Shown: positions 1 through 7,897 of the stretch, piece by piece
Numbering within the stretch: position 1 is the first letter of the stretch
Layout: the number at the start of each line of letters is the position of its first letter
Origin: Bacteroidia bacterium
GTDB lineage: Bacteria; Bacteroidota; Bacteroidia; B-17B0; Aurantibacillaceae
Assembly: GCA_026415195.1 (NCBI GenBank)
Contig: JAOAHO010000032.1
Coordinates: forward strand, 1 to 33,657
Direction: 5' to 3'
Length of the DNA stretch: 33,657 nucleotides
Made by a program: the position numbers and the translations under genes
Notes under the pieces: generated by a model
Database searches by the model: none
Told to the model about the DNA's origin: nothing
What the model saw: the letters and a program-made list of their open reading frames with translations, nothing else

Positions 1-700
1 TAGTTTCAATTATAGTAATACTATTAGTATTACTAGGGGTATTATTTTTACTAGAGGTTGTAATAATAATTATTTTTTCAAATTCATCATCTAAATATGC
101 TTTATTCAATTTATTCTCAATGTCATTTTCCAATATTCTTGATTTAAAATCACCTATATTGACTTCTTCCATAGGATATTTTTCCAATTCATTTAAGAAT
201 AATTCATTATTTTTTATTAAATTTATTTTTTTTAATTCATTTTTTTTTATATTTACTTTTGATTCATTATTATTAGTTATAAATTTTATTTTATCATAAA
301 GTTTACATTGCTTACCCCAAATTGAATCAATAAATTGATCTACATTTTTTTTTGAAATTGTATCATTCATATTATTACCATTTTTTAAACAATCTTTAAA
401 ATCTATAATAACCTTAATTGATTTTAAATTTTCAACTTCATTTTTAATTAATTTTTTATAATAATTTTTTATAGTATAATTTTTGAATAAATTTTTAAAT
501 TCTGAACTACTATAATCATTATCGTTTATCTCATAAAAAAATTTATTAACTAAGCTTTTGGAATAATTAGACAGAATAATCAACGCTTCATGATAATTAC
601 TGTCAGCCAAAAATTTTTTGATATTCTTGGCATCCTCCCAGGCATTTTGTGAATAAAAGAAAGAAGAAATAAAAATTAATATCAAATAAAATTTTTTCAT
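1..700 (-). CDS. Exported protein of unknown function, 3' end missing (partial)
   Basis: The reverse strand is open without a stop from the ATG at 700 to the left edge of the window, giving 233 residues. The first 20 or so residues (MKKFYLILIFISSFFYSQNA) form a Sec signal peptide with a likely SPI cut after the SQ/NA region. The rest is hydrophilic, very rich in Asn, Lys, Ile and Glu, and I recognise no domain. The last visible part turns into a Thr/Ser/Asn-rich stretch. Codon third positions are almost all A or T, so the gene is far more AT-rich than the exonuclease next door. A TAnnTTTG promoter core lies just upstream (709-716). It is divergent from the exonuclease gene. That it is a real gene is fairly sure because of the signal peptide and the long open frame in AT-rich DNA, where stops are expected often. 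Function is unknown. Confidence 0.75.
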   Translation of the reverse strand, partial: MKKFYLILIFISSFFYSQNAWEDAKNIKKFLADSNYHEALIILSNYSKSLVNKFFYEINDNDYSSSEFKNLFKNYTIKNYYKKLIKNEVENLKSIKVIIDFKDCLKNGNNMNDTISKKNVDQFIDSIWGKQCKLYDKIKFITNNNESKVNIKKNELKKINLIKNNELFLNELEKYPMEEVNIGDFKSRILENDIENKLNKAYLDDEFEKIIIITTSSKNNTPSNTNSITIIET

Positions 701-708
701 AACAACCA

Positions 709-716
709 CAAATATA
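709..716 (-). promoter_or_regulatory. Putative -7 promoter element (TATATTTG) of the left-edge gene
   Basis: Read on the minus strand this is TATATTTG, a full match to the Bacteroidota sigma-70 consensus TAnnTTTG. It ends 8 bases before the ATG at 700, so the transcript would have almost no leader. I see no TTG at the expected -33 distance. Confidence 0.45.
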
Positions 717-740
717 TTTATTTCATTTTAAAAAAAAATC

Positions 741-771
741 TTGCCCAAACTCAAAAAACTTATTTTCTTTG
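741..771 (+). promoter_or_regulatory. Putative promoter of the exonuclease-lysC-lysA operon
   Basis: A TTG at 741-743 is followed 20 bases later by TTTCTTTG at 764-771, which matches TAnnTTTG except for T in place of A. The start of transcription would fall near 777. This favours the ATG at 790 over the upstream TTG codon at 769, which lies inside this element. Confidence 0.4.
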
Positions 772-789
772 TTGCCGCAATTTATTTTC

Positions 790-1602
790 ATGATTCTTCA
801 CAAACCTTTATGCTTCATCGATATTGAAAGCACCGGCCTTATTTTGGGCAAAGACCGCATCATCCAATTAGCGGCGCTCAAACTTTATCCGGACATGAAC
901 ACCGAGGTAAAATCATGGATGGTGAACCCCGAAATGCCCATACCGCCTGAAAGCACCAGGATTCACGGTATCAAAGACGAAGATGTGAACCATGCCCCTG
1001 CCTTCCGCGAAGTGGCCGGTCAAATTGCTTCCTTCATCGGCGATGCCGACCTGGCGGGCTATAATTCCAACCGTTACGACGTTCCCATGCTGGTGGAAGA
1101 ATTCTACAGGGCCGGCGTGGATTTCAGTATGGAAAACCGTTACCTGATTGACGTGCAATATATTTTTAATTTAATGGAACCCCGCAATCTGGCTGCCGCC
1201 TATGCATTCTATTGCGGCAAAAAATTGGAAGATGCCCATAATGCCGAAGCTGATGTACGGGCTACTTATGAAGTGTTTTTGGCACAAATTGAAAAATACC
1301 GTGATACTGAAATTGAGGAAGAAGGAAAAAAAGTAAAACCGATTACAGGCAACATTAAGGAACTGGGCGAATTTTTCAGCAGCAGAAACAAAAACCTCGA
1401 CCTTGCGGGAAGGTTTATCCGCAATGAAAATAACCAGGCCGTTTTCAACTTTGGGAAATATAAAGGCCAAACTGTTGAAGAAGTGTTCAGGAAAGACACA
1501 TCCTATTACCATTGGATGATGAACGGAAATTTTTCCTACGACACCAAAAACGTTCTGACGCGCTTATATCTGGAATTTAAAAACAATCAACAAACACCAT
1601 GA
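790..1602 (+). CDS. DnaQ-type 3'-5' exonuclease
   Basis: A DEDDh exonuclease of the DnaQ/epsilon superfamily, 270 residues from the ATG at 790. Motif ExoI is FIDIESTG (Asp11, Glu13), ExoII is in GYNSNRYDVPML, and ExoIII is DAHNAEADVRATYE with the His-x4-Asp pair. After the nuclease core (to about residue 175) comes a charged linker and a C-terminal module starting FNFGKYKGQTVEEV, a pattern seen in ExoX-like proteins and DUF3820 proteins. The family removes 3' nucleotides from DNA in proofreading or repair; the exact role here is not shown. An in-frame TTG at 769 would add seven residues but lies in the probable promoter, and the motif begins right after the ATG. The stop overlaps the aspartokinase start by 4 bases (ATGA), so the two are co-translated. 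Confidence 0.88.
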   Translation: MILHKPLCFIDIESTGLILGKDRIIQLAALKLYPDMNTEVKSWMVNPEMPIPPESTRIHGIKDEDVNHAPAFREVAGQIASFIGDADLAGYNSNRYDVPMLVEEFYRAGVDFSMENRYLIDVQYIFNLMEPRNLAAAYAFYCGKKLEDAHNAEADVRATYEVFLAQIEKYRDTEIEEEGKKVKPITGNIKELGEFFSSRNKNLDLAGRFIRNENNQAVFNFGKYKGQTVEEVFRKDTSYYHWMMNGNFSYDTKNVLTRLYLEFKNNQQTP

Positions 1603-2933
1603 ACCTTTTAATCATGAAATTCGGGGGCACCAGCGTGGGTTCCGCCGAAAGAATCAAAAACCTTAAAAAGTTGGTGGTGGACGAGCGCCCTAAAATTGTT
1701 GTGCTTTCGGCCATGAGTGGAACCACCAATGCCCTGGTGGAAATCAGCGATTACCTGATTAAAAACAACAAAGAAGGCGCCATCACAAAAATTGAAGAAC
1801 TGGAAAACAAATACCGCAAAACCGTTGAGGAACTTTTTGAAAAAAAAGAATTTAAAGAAAAAGGTCACGAGCTCGTACGCCAGCATTTCGACTTCATTCG
1901 CTCCTTCACCACCGATATGTTCACGGTGCATGAAGAGAAAATCATACTGGCACAGGGAGAACTGCTAAGCACCACCCTGTTCCACTACCATTTGAACGAA
2001 TGCCAAATTCCATCTGTCTTATTGCCGGCATTGCACTTCATGCGCATAGACGAACATCATGAACCCGATTTTGCATACATTGAAAAACACCTGAAAGAAG
2101 AACTTTCCAAGCACCCCGGCACCAAACTTTTCATCACCCAGGGATACATCTGCCGCAACGCATTTGGTGAGATAGACAACTTAAAGCGCGGAGGAAGCGA
2201 TTACACGGCCTCCATCCTTGGTGCAGTTTTAAAAAGTCCCGCCGTTGAAATCTGGACCGACATCGACGGCATGCACAATAACGATCCGCGGTTTGTATCG
2301 AAAACGCATCCCATCCATCGCCTTTCATTTGATGAAGCTGCCGAGTTGGCCTACTTTGGTGCTAAGATTTTACATCCCACCTGCATCCTCCCGGCCAGAA
2401 ACAAAAACATTCCCGTTTGGCTTAAAAACACCATGCAGCCTGAAGCTCATGGTACCTTGATAAGCCAGTTTGAACCCGAAGACGGATTTCGCGCGGTGGC
2501 TGCCAAAGACAACATCACGGCCATTTCCATCAAAAGCGGGCGTATGTTGCTGGCCTACGGCTTCCTTCGCGCGGTGTTTGAAATTTTCGAACGCCACAAA
2601 ACCCCCATCGATATGATCACCACTTCGGAAGTGGCCGTATCTCTTACCATAGACGATACTTCCCGACTTAATGAAATCCAGAAAGAGCTGAGTGAAATTG
2701 CCACCGTAGAAGTCGATCATGATCAAAGCATAATCTGCATAGTGGGTAAACTTCCCCGTAACCATGCAGGATATGCAGCCAAAGTAATGAATGCGTTGAA
2801 AGATATCCCTCTGCGAATGGTTTCGTATGGTGGTAGTGAAAACAACATATCAGTTCTGCTTCATAGCCAATATAAAGTGAAAGCGCTTAAGTTGCTGAAC
2901 AAACATTTGTTCGGATATGACGAAGAAATCTGA
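1599..2933 (+). CDS. lysC: Aspartokinase (aspartate kinase)
   Basis: Phosphorylates L-aspartate with ATP, the first step towards lysine, threonine, methionine and diaminopimelate. The N-terminus carries the kinase signature KFGGTSVG (residues 7-14). The amino-acid kinase fold continues through RGGSDYTASILGA (around 200) and the EIWTDIDGMHNNDPR segment. The C-terminal third (about 300-444) has the length and pattern of tandem ACT domains, which normally give feedback inhibition by the end-product amino acid. At 444 residues it fits monofunctional enzymes; there is no homoserine dehydrogenase fusion. It overlaps the exonuclease by 4 bases and lysA by 17, forming a small lysine/DAP operon. Gene symbol is by function; feedback specificity cannot be read from the sequence. 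Confidence 0.93.
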   Translation: MNLLIMKFGGTSVGSAERIKNLKKLVVDERPKIVVLSAMSGTTNALVEISDYLIKNNKEGAITKIEELENKYRKTVEELFEKKEFKEKGHELVRQHFDFIRSFTTDMFTVHEEKIILAQGELLSTTLFHYHLNECQIPSVLLPALHFMRIDEHHEPDFAYIEKHLKEELSKHPGTKLFITQGYICRNAFGEIDNLKRGGSDYTASILGAVLKSPAVEIWTDIDGMHNNDPRFVSKTHPIHRLSFDEAAELAYFGAKILHPTCILPARNKNIPVWLKNTMQPEAHGTLISQFEPEDGFRAVAAKDNITAISIKSGRMLLAYGFLRAVFEIFERHKTPIDMITTSEVAVSLTIDDTSRLNEIQKELSEIATVEVDHDQSIICIVGKLPRNHAGYAAKVMNALKDIPLRMVSYGGSENNISVLLHSQYKVKALKLLNKHLFGYDEEI

Positions 2934-4101
2934 AGGCAATATAAAAAAACATCTTGAAAAATTTACCGAATTGCCCACTCCATTTTATTTTTATGATTTA
3001 GACTTACTTAACCAAACCATTGATGAAGCCCTTAAGCATGCGGGTAGTTTTCATATACATTATGCTCTGAAAGCAAATGCCAACGAAATTTTGCTGAAGG
3101 AAATTGCGGCCAGAGGCCTTGGTGCAGATTGCGTGAGCGGGGGTGAAATCAAACGCGCGGTGGAATGCAGCTTTGATTCTGGAAAAATTGTTTTTGCCGG
3201 TGTGGCTAAAACCGATGAAGAAATTTATACCGGACTGAAGCATGGCATTTTCAGCTTTAATGTGGAAAGTTTGCCTGAACTGGAAGTGATTGGGCAAATT
3301 GCTGAGAAAGAAAACCGTGAAGTGTCGGTTTGCTTCAGGTTGAACCCTAATGTGGATGCACACACACATAAATACATCACCACCGGGCTGGAAGAAAACA
3401 AATTCGGCCTGCACCCCAAAGAACTTTTTGATGCACTGGAAATCGTAAAAAAATACAAATCCCTGAAAGCCGAAGGATTGCATTTTCATATCGGTTCGCA
3501 GATAACGACTTTGCAACCGTTTAGGAATTTATGCCTGAAAATCAGGGAACTGAATGTCATGCTCCATGAAAGGAAAATACATCTTAAATATATTAATGCC
3601 GGAGGAGGCCTGGGAGTGGATTATTACCATCCGGATGAAAATCCCATTCCGGATTTTAAAAGTTTTTTTGACGTATTCAGAAAAGAATTGCCTTTGCTTC
3701 CCCACCAGCAATTGCATTTCGAATTGGGAAGGAGTATTATTGCCCAATGCGGAAGCTTAATTTCCAGAGTTATTTTTGTGAAGCACGGTATTGATAAAAA
3801 ATTCCTGATGATAGATGCCGGAATGTCGGAATTGATCAGGCCGGCGCTGTATCAGGCCTATCATAAAATACAAAATCTTTCATCTGATAAGGATAATCCG
3901 ACAGAACTTTATGACGTAGTGGGCCCCATCTGCGAAAGCAGCGATTGCTTCGGAAAATCGGTGGAATTGCCGAAATCCGAAAGGGGGCACATCATCGCCA
4001 TCCGGACTGCCGGAGCTTATGGCGAAAGCATGGCCTCTGAATACAATTTACGAAAACTTAATCGGGCCTTGTTCTTCAAAGAAAAAGAAGGTTACTTTTA
4101 A
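2917..4101 (+). CDS. lysA: Diaminopimelate decarboxylase
   Basis: PLP-dependent fold-III decarboxylase converting meso-diaminopimelate to L-lysine and CO2, the last step of lysine synthesis. The PLP lysine is Lys52 in HYALKANANE. Further family marks are LHFHIGSQI, the phosphate-binding NAGGGLGVDY, ELGRSIIAQCG, CESSDCFG with the active-site Cys, and the C-terminal GAYGESMASEYNLR. At 394 residues it is close to the usual 400-420, with a slightly short end. It starts inside the 3' end of lysC (17-base overlap) in another frame. Having aspartokinase and the final decarboxylase together indicates control of lysine and DAP supply as one unit; the intermediate dap genes are not in the window. Confidence 0.94.
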   Translation: MTKKSEGNIKKHLEKFTELPTPFYFYDLDLLNQTIDEALKHAGSFHIHYALKANANEILLKEIAARGLGADCVSGGEIKRAVECSFDSGKIVFAGVAKTDEEIYTGLKHGIFSFNVESLPELEVIGQIAEKENREVSVCFRLNPNVDAHTHKYITTGLEENKFGLHPKELFDALEIVKKYKSLKAEGLHFHIGSQITTLQPFRNLCLKIRELNVMLHERKIHLKYINAGGGLGVDYYHPDENPIPDFKSFFDVFRKELPLLPHQQLHFELGRSIIAQCGSLISRVIFVKHGIDKKFLMIDAGMSELIRPALYQAYHKIQNLSSDKDNPTELYDVVGPICESSDCFGKSVELPKSERGHIIAIRTAGAYGESMASEYNLRKLNRALFFKEKEGYF

Positions 4102-4120
4102 AAATACGCATTACTTCGTA

Positions 4121-4150
4121 TTGGCATGGTTTTCATTGTATTTTATTTTG
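4121..4150 (+). promoter_or_regulatory. Putative promoter of the poly-Asn lipoprotein gene
   Basis: TTG at 4121-4123, a 20-base spacer, then TATTTTG at 4144-4150, one base short of TAnnTTTG. The ATG follows 14 bases later. Confidence 0.35.
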
Positions 4151-4164
4151 CATAAAAAAATATT

Positions 4165-5013
4165 ATGAAAACCATCAGCAAATTTTTAAGCATGGCTTTA
4201 GTTGTTGCCATCATCACGTGCTTACCCATGACTTCCTGTAAGAAAAAAGAAGAAAACAACAACAATAACAATAATAACAACAACAATAACAACAACAATC
4301 CGCCCCCAAACAATAATCCTCCTGTGCCTACTATTTACTTTGACGGGGTGGTATCAACTGTCAGGTCAAGGGTTGTTACGGTTATTGATTTAGGGTTCGG
4401 CCCCACTACCACTACAGTATTTTCAGAAGTGGCAACTGCTGCATTTAAAGACGGCAGCAGCAATAACATAGCCGACGCCGGAACTGTTAAGATAAACGAC
4501 TCTACCATGAATAAATACTCCAATAATGTTTATACTTTCACTAAGCAAAATTCGAATAACACCACTGCCTTTACCACTTTCTATAACTCAAATGTTAAAT
4601 GGAATGTAAGCGGCAATTCGGGTGCCGGTGTCCCCTCCTTCAGTTGGACTTTACCCGGCGGTGGTGTTACCACTCCGTCCTGGAATTGGACTACTACGGC
4701 TAAAGCTCCGACTGTCAGCTTGTCGAACGGTTTTGAATTTAAAAACCTTTACAACAGTTCTTTTGACTCGATAATGATTCAAATTATCGGAGGCGGGGGA
4801 AATGTTTTCCAAAAAGTTCTACCGTTCAATACTACAAATTTTACCGTGACTCCCTCCATGCTTAACGGAATGCAACCCACAACCAATACGATGACTCCTA
4901 CGGGCCAAGTTTCCTATCATGGATTAAAATATCATTTCACCACTGTTGGCACAAAAACCATCACGGGAGTAAAAGTTTCAAGCTCTACCTTTATGGCATA
5001 CGTGGTTAACTGA
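4165..5013 (+). CDS. Lipoprotein with poly-asparagine linker, function unknown
   Basis: 282 residues. An N-terminal signal sequence ends in the lipobox PMTSC, so Cys25 is the likely lipidated residue. The following KKKEE is a charged patch of the kind linked to surface export of lipoproteins in some Bacteroidota, but that is inference. Next come 15 asparagines in a row and a Pro/Asn stretch, a flexible tether that holds the rest away from the membrane. The remainder (about residues 55-282) is rich in Thr, Ser, Asn and Gly with alternating hydrophobic residues and looks like a beta-sandwich; I recognise no family or catalytic motif. It has its own promoter candidate and a strong terminator, so it is probably transcribed alone. 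Confidence 0.85.
   Translation: MKTISKFLSMALVVAIITCLPMTSCKKKEENNNNNNNNNNNNNNNPPPNNNPPVPTIYFDGVVSTVRSRVVTVIDLGFGPTTTTVFSEVATAAFKDGSSNNIADAGTVKINDSTMNKYSNNVYTFTKQNSNNTTAFTTFYNSNVKWNVSGNSGAGVPSFSWTLPGGGVTTPSWNWTTTAKAPTVSLSNGFEFKNLYNSSFDSIMIQIIGGGGNVFQKVLPFNTTNFTVTPSMLNGMQPTTNTMTPTGQVSYHGLKYHFTTVGTKTITGVKVSSSTFMAYVVN
4255..4299 (+). repeat. AAC/AAT trinucleotide repeat coding for 15 Asn
   Basis: Fifteen consecutive AAC or AAT codons inside the lipoprotein gene. The mixture of the two codons makes it an imperfect microsatellite. Changes in copy number by slippage would stay in frame and alter only tether length. Confidence 0.9.
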
Positions 5014-5072
5014 TTTAAATCAAATTTATACTTCTTTTATCGACATTTTAATACTGTTCATCTCAAATATTT

Positions 5073-5105
5073 AAAACGTCGGAGAAAATTCCGACGTTTT
5101 TTTTT
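5073..5105 (+). terminator. Rho-independent terminator after the poly-Asn lipoprotein gene
   Basis: An 11-base stem (AAAACGTCGGA with TCCGACGTTTT), a 6-base loop at 5084-5089, then a run of T that continues to 5105. It lies 60 bases after the stop at 5013 and separates this gene from the paralogous pair that follows. Confidence 0.9.
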
Positions 5106-5133
5106 ATTCGTATAAAAATTTCGTATTATTTAA

Positions 5134-5141
5134 TAAATTTG
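5134..5141 (+). promoter_or_regulatory. Putative -7 promoter element (TAAATTTG)
   Basis: Full match to TAnnTTTG, ending only 5 bases before the ATG at 5147. This placement predicts a leaderless or nearly leaderless transcript. No clear -33 TTG is present. Confidence 0.4.
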
Positions 5142-5146
5142 TTGTT

Positions 5147-5950
5147 ATGAAACATTTCAATGTTTTATTATTTTTTATTGGCTTTTGCTATAGCCAAGAC
5201 ATCATCGTTAAAAAAAACGGCGAAATCATTAAGTGTGAAGTATTGGAAAAAAACAATTTAATTATAAAATATAAAACTTATCCCCCTGTGAACAATATTA
5301 TTTACTCCATTGAAACAAAAGATGTAGCCAAAATTTCTTATGTGAATGGTTATCAGGAGGATTTTATTAAATCAGCGGACAACGAACAAAAAGACAATAA
5401 AAAAGAAAAACAAAAATTATACAAAAATGCCGTTGGTGTTGAAATAAACAAATTTATTATCAAAGCTTTTTGCTTGTCTTACGAACGTTTCTTTAAATCC
5501 GATCAATTCAGTATTAGGTGCCCCATTTCTCTCGGAAGAGTATTTTTTGGTGATAAAACAAGATATACCATCATGGACACTCCTTATGATCGAAATTATT
5601 CACCGTTTTATCAAGGAATGATTTATTCAGTTGGCCTGAACCTGAATTATTATCCCTTCAAAAATCAAAACGGATATTTCACCGGTATTTATGGAAATTT
5701 CGGAGAATTTGCCTATGACAGATTCTTTTACAGCTATGGCCCAAATCTTGTATATTACCAAGACATAAATGTGTATAACGGTAAACATTATTCGGGCGGC
5801 ATCCTGCACGGTTATCGCCTAAATACCAAATACAGATTAGCATTCACTACCCTTATACAAACCGGTTTGAGCAAAAACGAAACTGATTTTCCAAACGACC
5901 CGGTGTTTTTCCATTTTTCACTTGTTTTTAAAACTGCATTTACTTTTTAA
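5147..5950 (+). CDS. Exported protein, first of two tandem paralogues, function unknown
   Basis: 267 residues. The N-terminus MKHFNVLLFFIGFCYSQ is a short signal peptide; the mature protein would begin near DIIVKKNGEIIKCEV. The N-terminal 70 residues resemble the small beta-rich domain with a KNG-x-I pattern common in Bacteroidota secreted proteins. A lysine-rich hinge (about 80-95) follows. The C-terminal part is rich in aromatic residues with alternating strands (LSYERFF, GLNLNYYPF, NGYFTGIYGNFG, SLVFKTAFTF) and ends in Phe, which fits a small outer-membrane beta-barrel or a beta-rich exported protein. The same blocks recur in the next gene. No enzymatic motif is seen. The stop at 5950 is followed 10 bases later by the second copy, so they are probably one transcript. 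Confidence 0.82.
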   Translation: MKHFNVLLFFIGFCYSQDIIVKKNGEIIKCEVLEKNNLIIKYKTYPPVNNIIYSIETKDVAKISYVNGYQEDFIKSADNEQKDNKKEKQKLYKNAVGVEINKFIIKAFCLSYERFFKSDQFSIRCPISLGRVFFGDKTRYTIMDTPYDRNYSPFYQGMIYSVGLNLNYYPFKNQNGYFTGIYGNFGEFAYDRFFYSYGPNLVYYQDINVYNGKHYSGGILHGYRLNTKYRLAFTTLIQTGLSKNETDFPNDPVFFHFSLVFKTAFTF

Positions 5951-5960
5951 AATAACTTTT

Positions 5961-6875
5961 ATGTTAAAAAGATGCCCTCTCATTATAAGCCTCATGATGA
6001 GCATGGCAGTTTTTGCTCAAGACATTTTTTATTTAAAAAATGGAAAAATTATCCGTGGGGAACTGATTAGGACATCCGAGAACTATTATATCCTTAAACA
6101 AAACAATAACCTTACGGACAGTATAGCGAAAACAGAAGTGGAGAATTATTTTAATGATAAACGCAAAGAATTACTAAACAAAATTTCCGGTTATACTTCT
6201 ACTTCCGAACCAAAAAATGAAATTCAGGAAGATAAAAAAAACGAAAATGATAAAAAACTCATAGAAAAAATTAAAAACAGCAGAAATTACATTGGAATTG
6301 AAAATGACAAATTTTTTTACCCTTGGGTTGGCCTGAGTTATGAACGTCAACTGGATAAGAAAGGAAAATTTGGTATAAGAGTTCCAATTACCTTGGGTAA
6401 ATATCTGTTTGGTGATTATTCCGATTTAGCTGTTTTACGCTACAAAAAATTTGATAATTTCGATACCGACGGGCCTTCTAATTTTGATGTACTCAGAAAG
6501 GGGCTTATAGCCATGGGCGGTTTGCATTTTCATTATTACCCCTTGCGGCATTTTTCAAAATATTTTACAGGTATATACTTTAACTATGGGAGCTTTGCAT
6601 ACAGGTACAACGAAATCATCAAATCAGTTGAGTATGTTGATTATTCGGGATATCCTCAATTTATCACCATCGAAAAAGTTGTGGTAAATGAAATTTTAAC
6701 TGAAGGAAATCATATTTCCTACGGTATTTTGAACGGTTTTATGTTTCCTTCTGAAACAAGGTTATTCTTCAGCGTGGCATTATATACCGGATTGGGACAT
6801 AATTATACATCCACAACCAAAGAAATAATCTATTTTCACATTAACGGAATGCTCAAAGTGGGATTAAAGTTTTAA
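5961..6875 (+). CDS. Exported protein, second of two tandem paralogues, function unknown
   Basis: 304 residues from the ATG at 5961. A longer frame opens at 5922 but would overlap the upstream gene, and a proper signal peptide (MLKRCPLIISLMMSMAVFAQ) begins at 5961. The order is the same as in its neighbour: DIFYLKNGKIIRGEL domain, a long charged linker (about 70-105), then a strand-rich part with VGLSYERQL, KFGIRVPITLGKYLFGD, FHYYPL, YFTGIYFNYGSFAY and a C-terminal LKVGLKF. Shared blocks such as LSYER, P-I-(S/T)-LG-x3-FGD and YFTGIY show that the two arose by duplication, though they have diverged strongly. A C-terminal Phe fits an outer-membrane beta-barrel. The 3' end overlaps the convergent glycosyltransferase gene by four bases (TTAA). 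Confidence 0.82.
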   Translation: MLKRCPLIISLMMSMAVFAQDIFYLKNGKIIRGELIRTSENYYILKQNNNLTDSIAKTEVENYFNDKRKELLNKISGYTSTSEPKNEIQEDKKNENDKKLIEKIKNSRNYIGIENDKFFYPWVGLSYERQLDKKGKFGIRVPITLGKYLFGDYSDLAVLRYKKFDNFDTDGPSNFDVLRKGLIAMGGLHFHYYPLRHFSKYFTGIYFNYGSFAYRYNEIIKSVEYVDYSGYPQFITIEKVVVNEILTEGNHISYGILNGFMFPSETRLFFSVALYTGLGHNYTSTTKEIIYFHINGMLKVGLKF

Positions 6876-7897
6876 TTTATTATCCCGGAGATTAATTTTT
6901 GAAGGGCGTCTTTTCTGAATTCTTCCTTATAATTTTCTTCTATCCTTGCCCTTGCTTTTTTAGCCAGAAGCGGTTTATCAGACAGCAGGGCCTGATTGAT
7001 CAAATGTTTCAAATCTTCCAAGTTCCTTTTTTTTAATATAAAACCGCTGTCGCCCACAATTTTGGGCATGGCCGCCACATCCGACACTATCGGAATACAT
7101 TCGCAAAGCATGGCTTCACATAAGGCATTCGGAAATCCTTCCATAAGTGAAAGTTGTAGATAAAACTCGGCTTCGGAATATATATCTATTAATTTTTCAT
7201 TTTCAATGAACGGATAAATCAATATATTTTTCTTTTCCTTAAAAACGCTTTTGTTCAGCCCAACAATAACAAACAAACAATCCGGAAAAAAGTCAGCTAC
7301 CTGATAAATCATGTCGATCCCTTTTCTTTGAATGGCGCTTTCACCGCCCAATATGGTTAAAAAAGTATTGTTTTTTTTGGGCTTAATGGGGTACCACTTT
7401 TGAGGATCGTAACCATTGTAAATTACTTTGATGGGTGTAGTCAGTTCAGGAATGAAAAATTTTATTCCCTGATTTGAAATTTCATCATCATAGGTATAAT
7501 GCTGAAATATCAAACTTTCATCAACTACCGTTATACAAGACGAATGTTTGAATGAAAACCGGGTGGCCCAACCTAATAGCTTCTGATTGAAATTACCGTA
7601 ACGGATAAGCGGTATGGATGCACAATCCGTCCCACCGGCAATGATTAATAATTTTTTTTTAAATAAAAAATGAAATAAAGCAGGAACGAATGACTGGTAA
7701 CCGGCAAACTGGCAAACAACCATGTCATAAGAATTAGAAGATAGCTTAAAAAAAATTCTGAGGAACGATACTAATACTTTAAACCTCGGAAAATAGGAAA
7801 AATTAAATTCACAAATCCGGAAATAACTGCCCATCATTTCAATATCCTTCTTTACGAAAGGTGATCTGTTTGTATATACCCAAAGAATTTTTTTCAC
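6872..7897 (-). CDS. Glycosyltransferase, GT4-like (family 1)
   Basis: 341 residues, GT-B fold. The C-terminal half carries the retaining-GT4 hallmark EGFPNALCEAMLCECIPIVS, with the two glutamates seven residues apart that bind the donor nucleotide sugar. Before it are TILGGESAIQRKGIDMIYQV and FVIVGL, typical of this Rossmann domain. The N-terminal half has a weaker acceptor domain with IAGGTDCAS. The start is GTG at 7897, overlapping the methyltransferase stop in GTGA; there is no better ATG. The donor and acceptor sugars cannot be told from the sequence. The neighbours (methyltransferase, sugar aminotransferase) suggest assembly of LPS, capsule or another surface glycan at the cytoplasmic face of the inner membrane. 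Confidence 0.85.
   Translation of the reverse strand: MKKILWVYTNRSPFVKKDIEMMGSYFRICEFNFSYFPRFKVLVSFLRIFFKLSSNSYDMVVCQFAGYQSFVPALFHFLFKKKLLIIAGGTDCASIPLIRYGNFNQKLLGWATRFSFKHSSCITVVDESLIFQHYTYDDEISNQGIKFFIPELTTPIKVIYNGYDPQKWYPIKPKKNNTFLTILGGESAIQRKGIDMIYQVADFFPDCLFVIVGLNKSVFKEKKNILIYPFIENEKLIDIYSEAEFYLQLSLMEGFPNALCEAMLCECIPIVSDVAAMPKIVGDSGFILKKRNLEDLKHLINQALLSDKPLLAKKARARIEENYKEEFRKDALQKLISGIIN

Noticed and set aside
1-700. Non-coding AT-rich stretch
   Set aside because: A continuous 233-codon frame with a clear signal peptide and a promoter core is unlikely by chance in DNA this rich in stop codons.
2370-2765. Minus-strand open frame of 131 codons inside lysC
   Set aside because: It lies fully inside a well-supported gene, has no family motif and is composed of the complement of conserved codons. 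The same holds for other long shadow frames inside lysA, sucC, recQ and the sensor gene.
4255-4299. CRISPR-like or satellite repeat
   Set aside because: It is a simple in-frame codon repeat with no spacers and a clear protein context.
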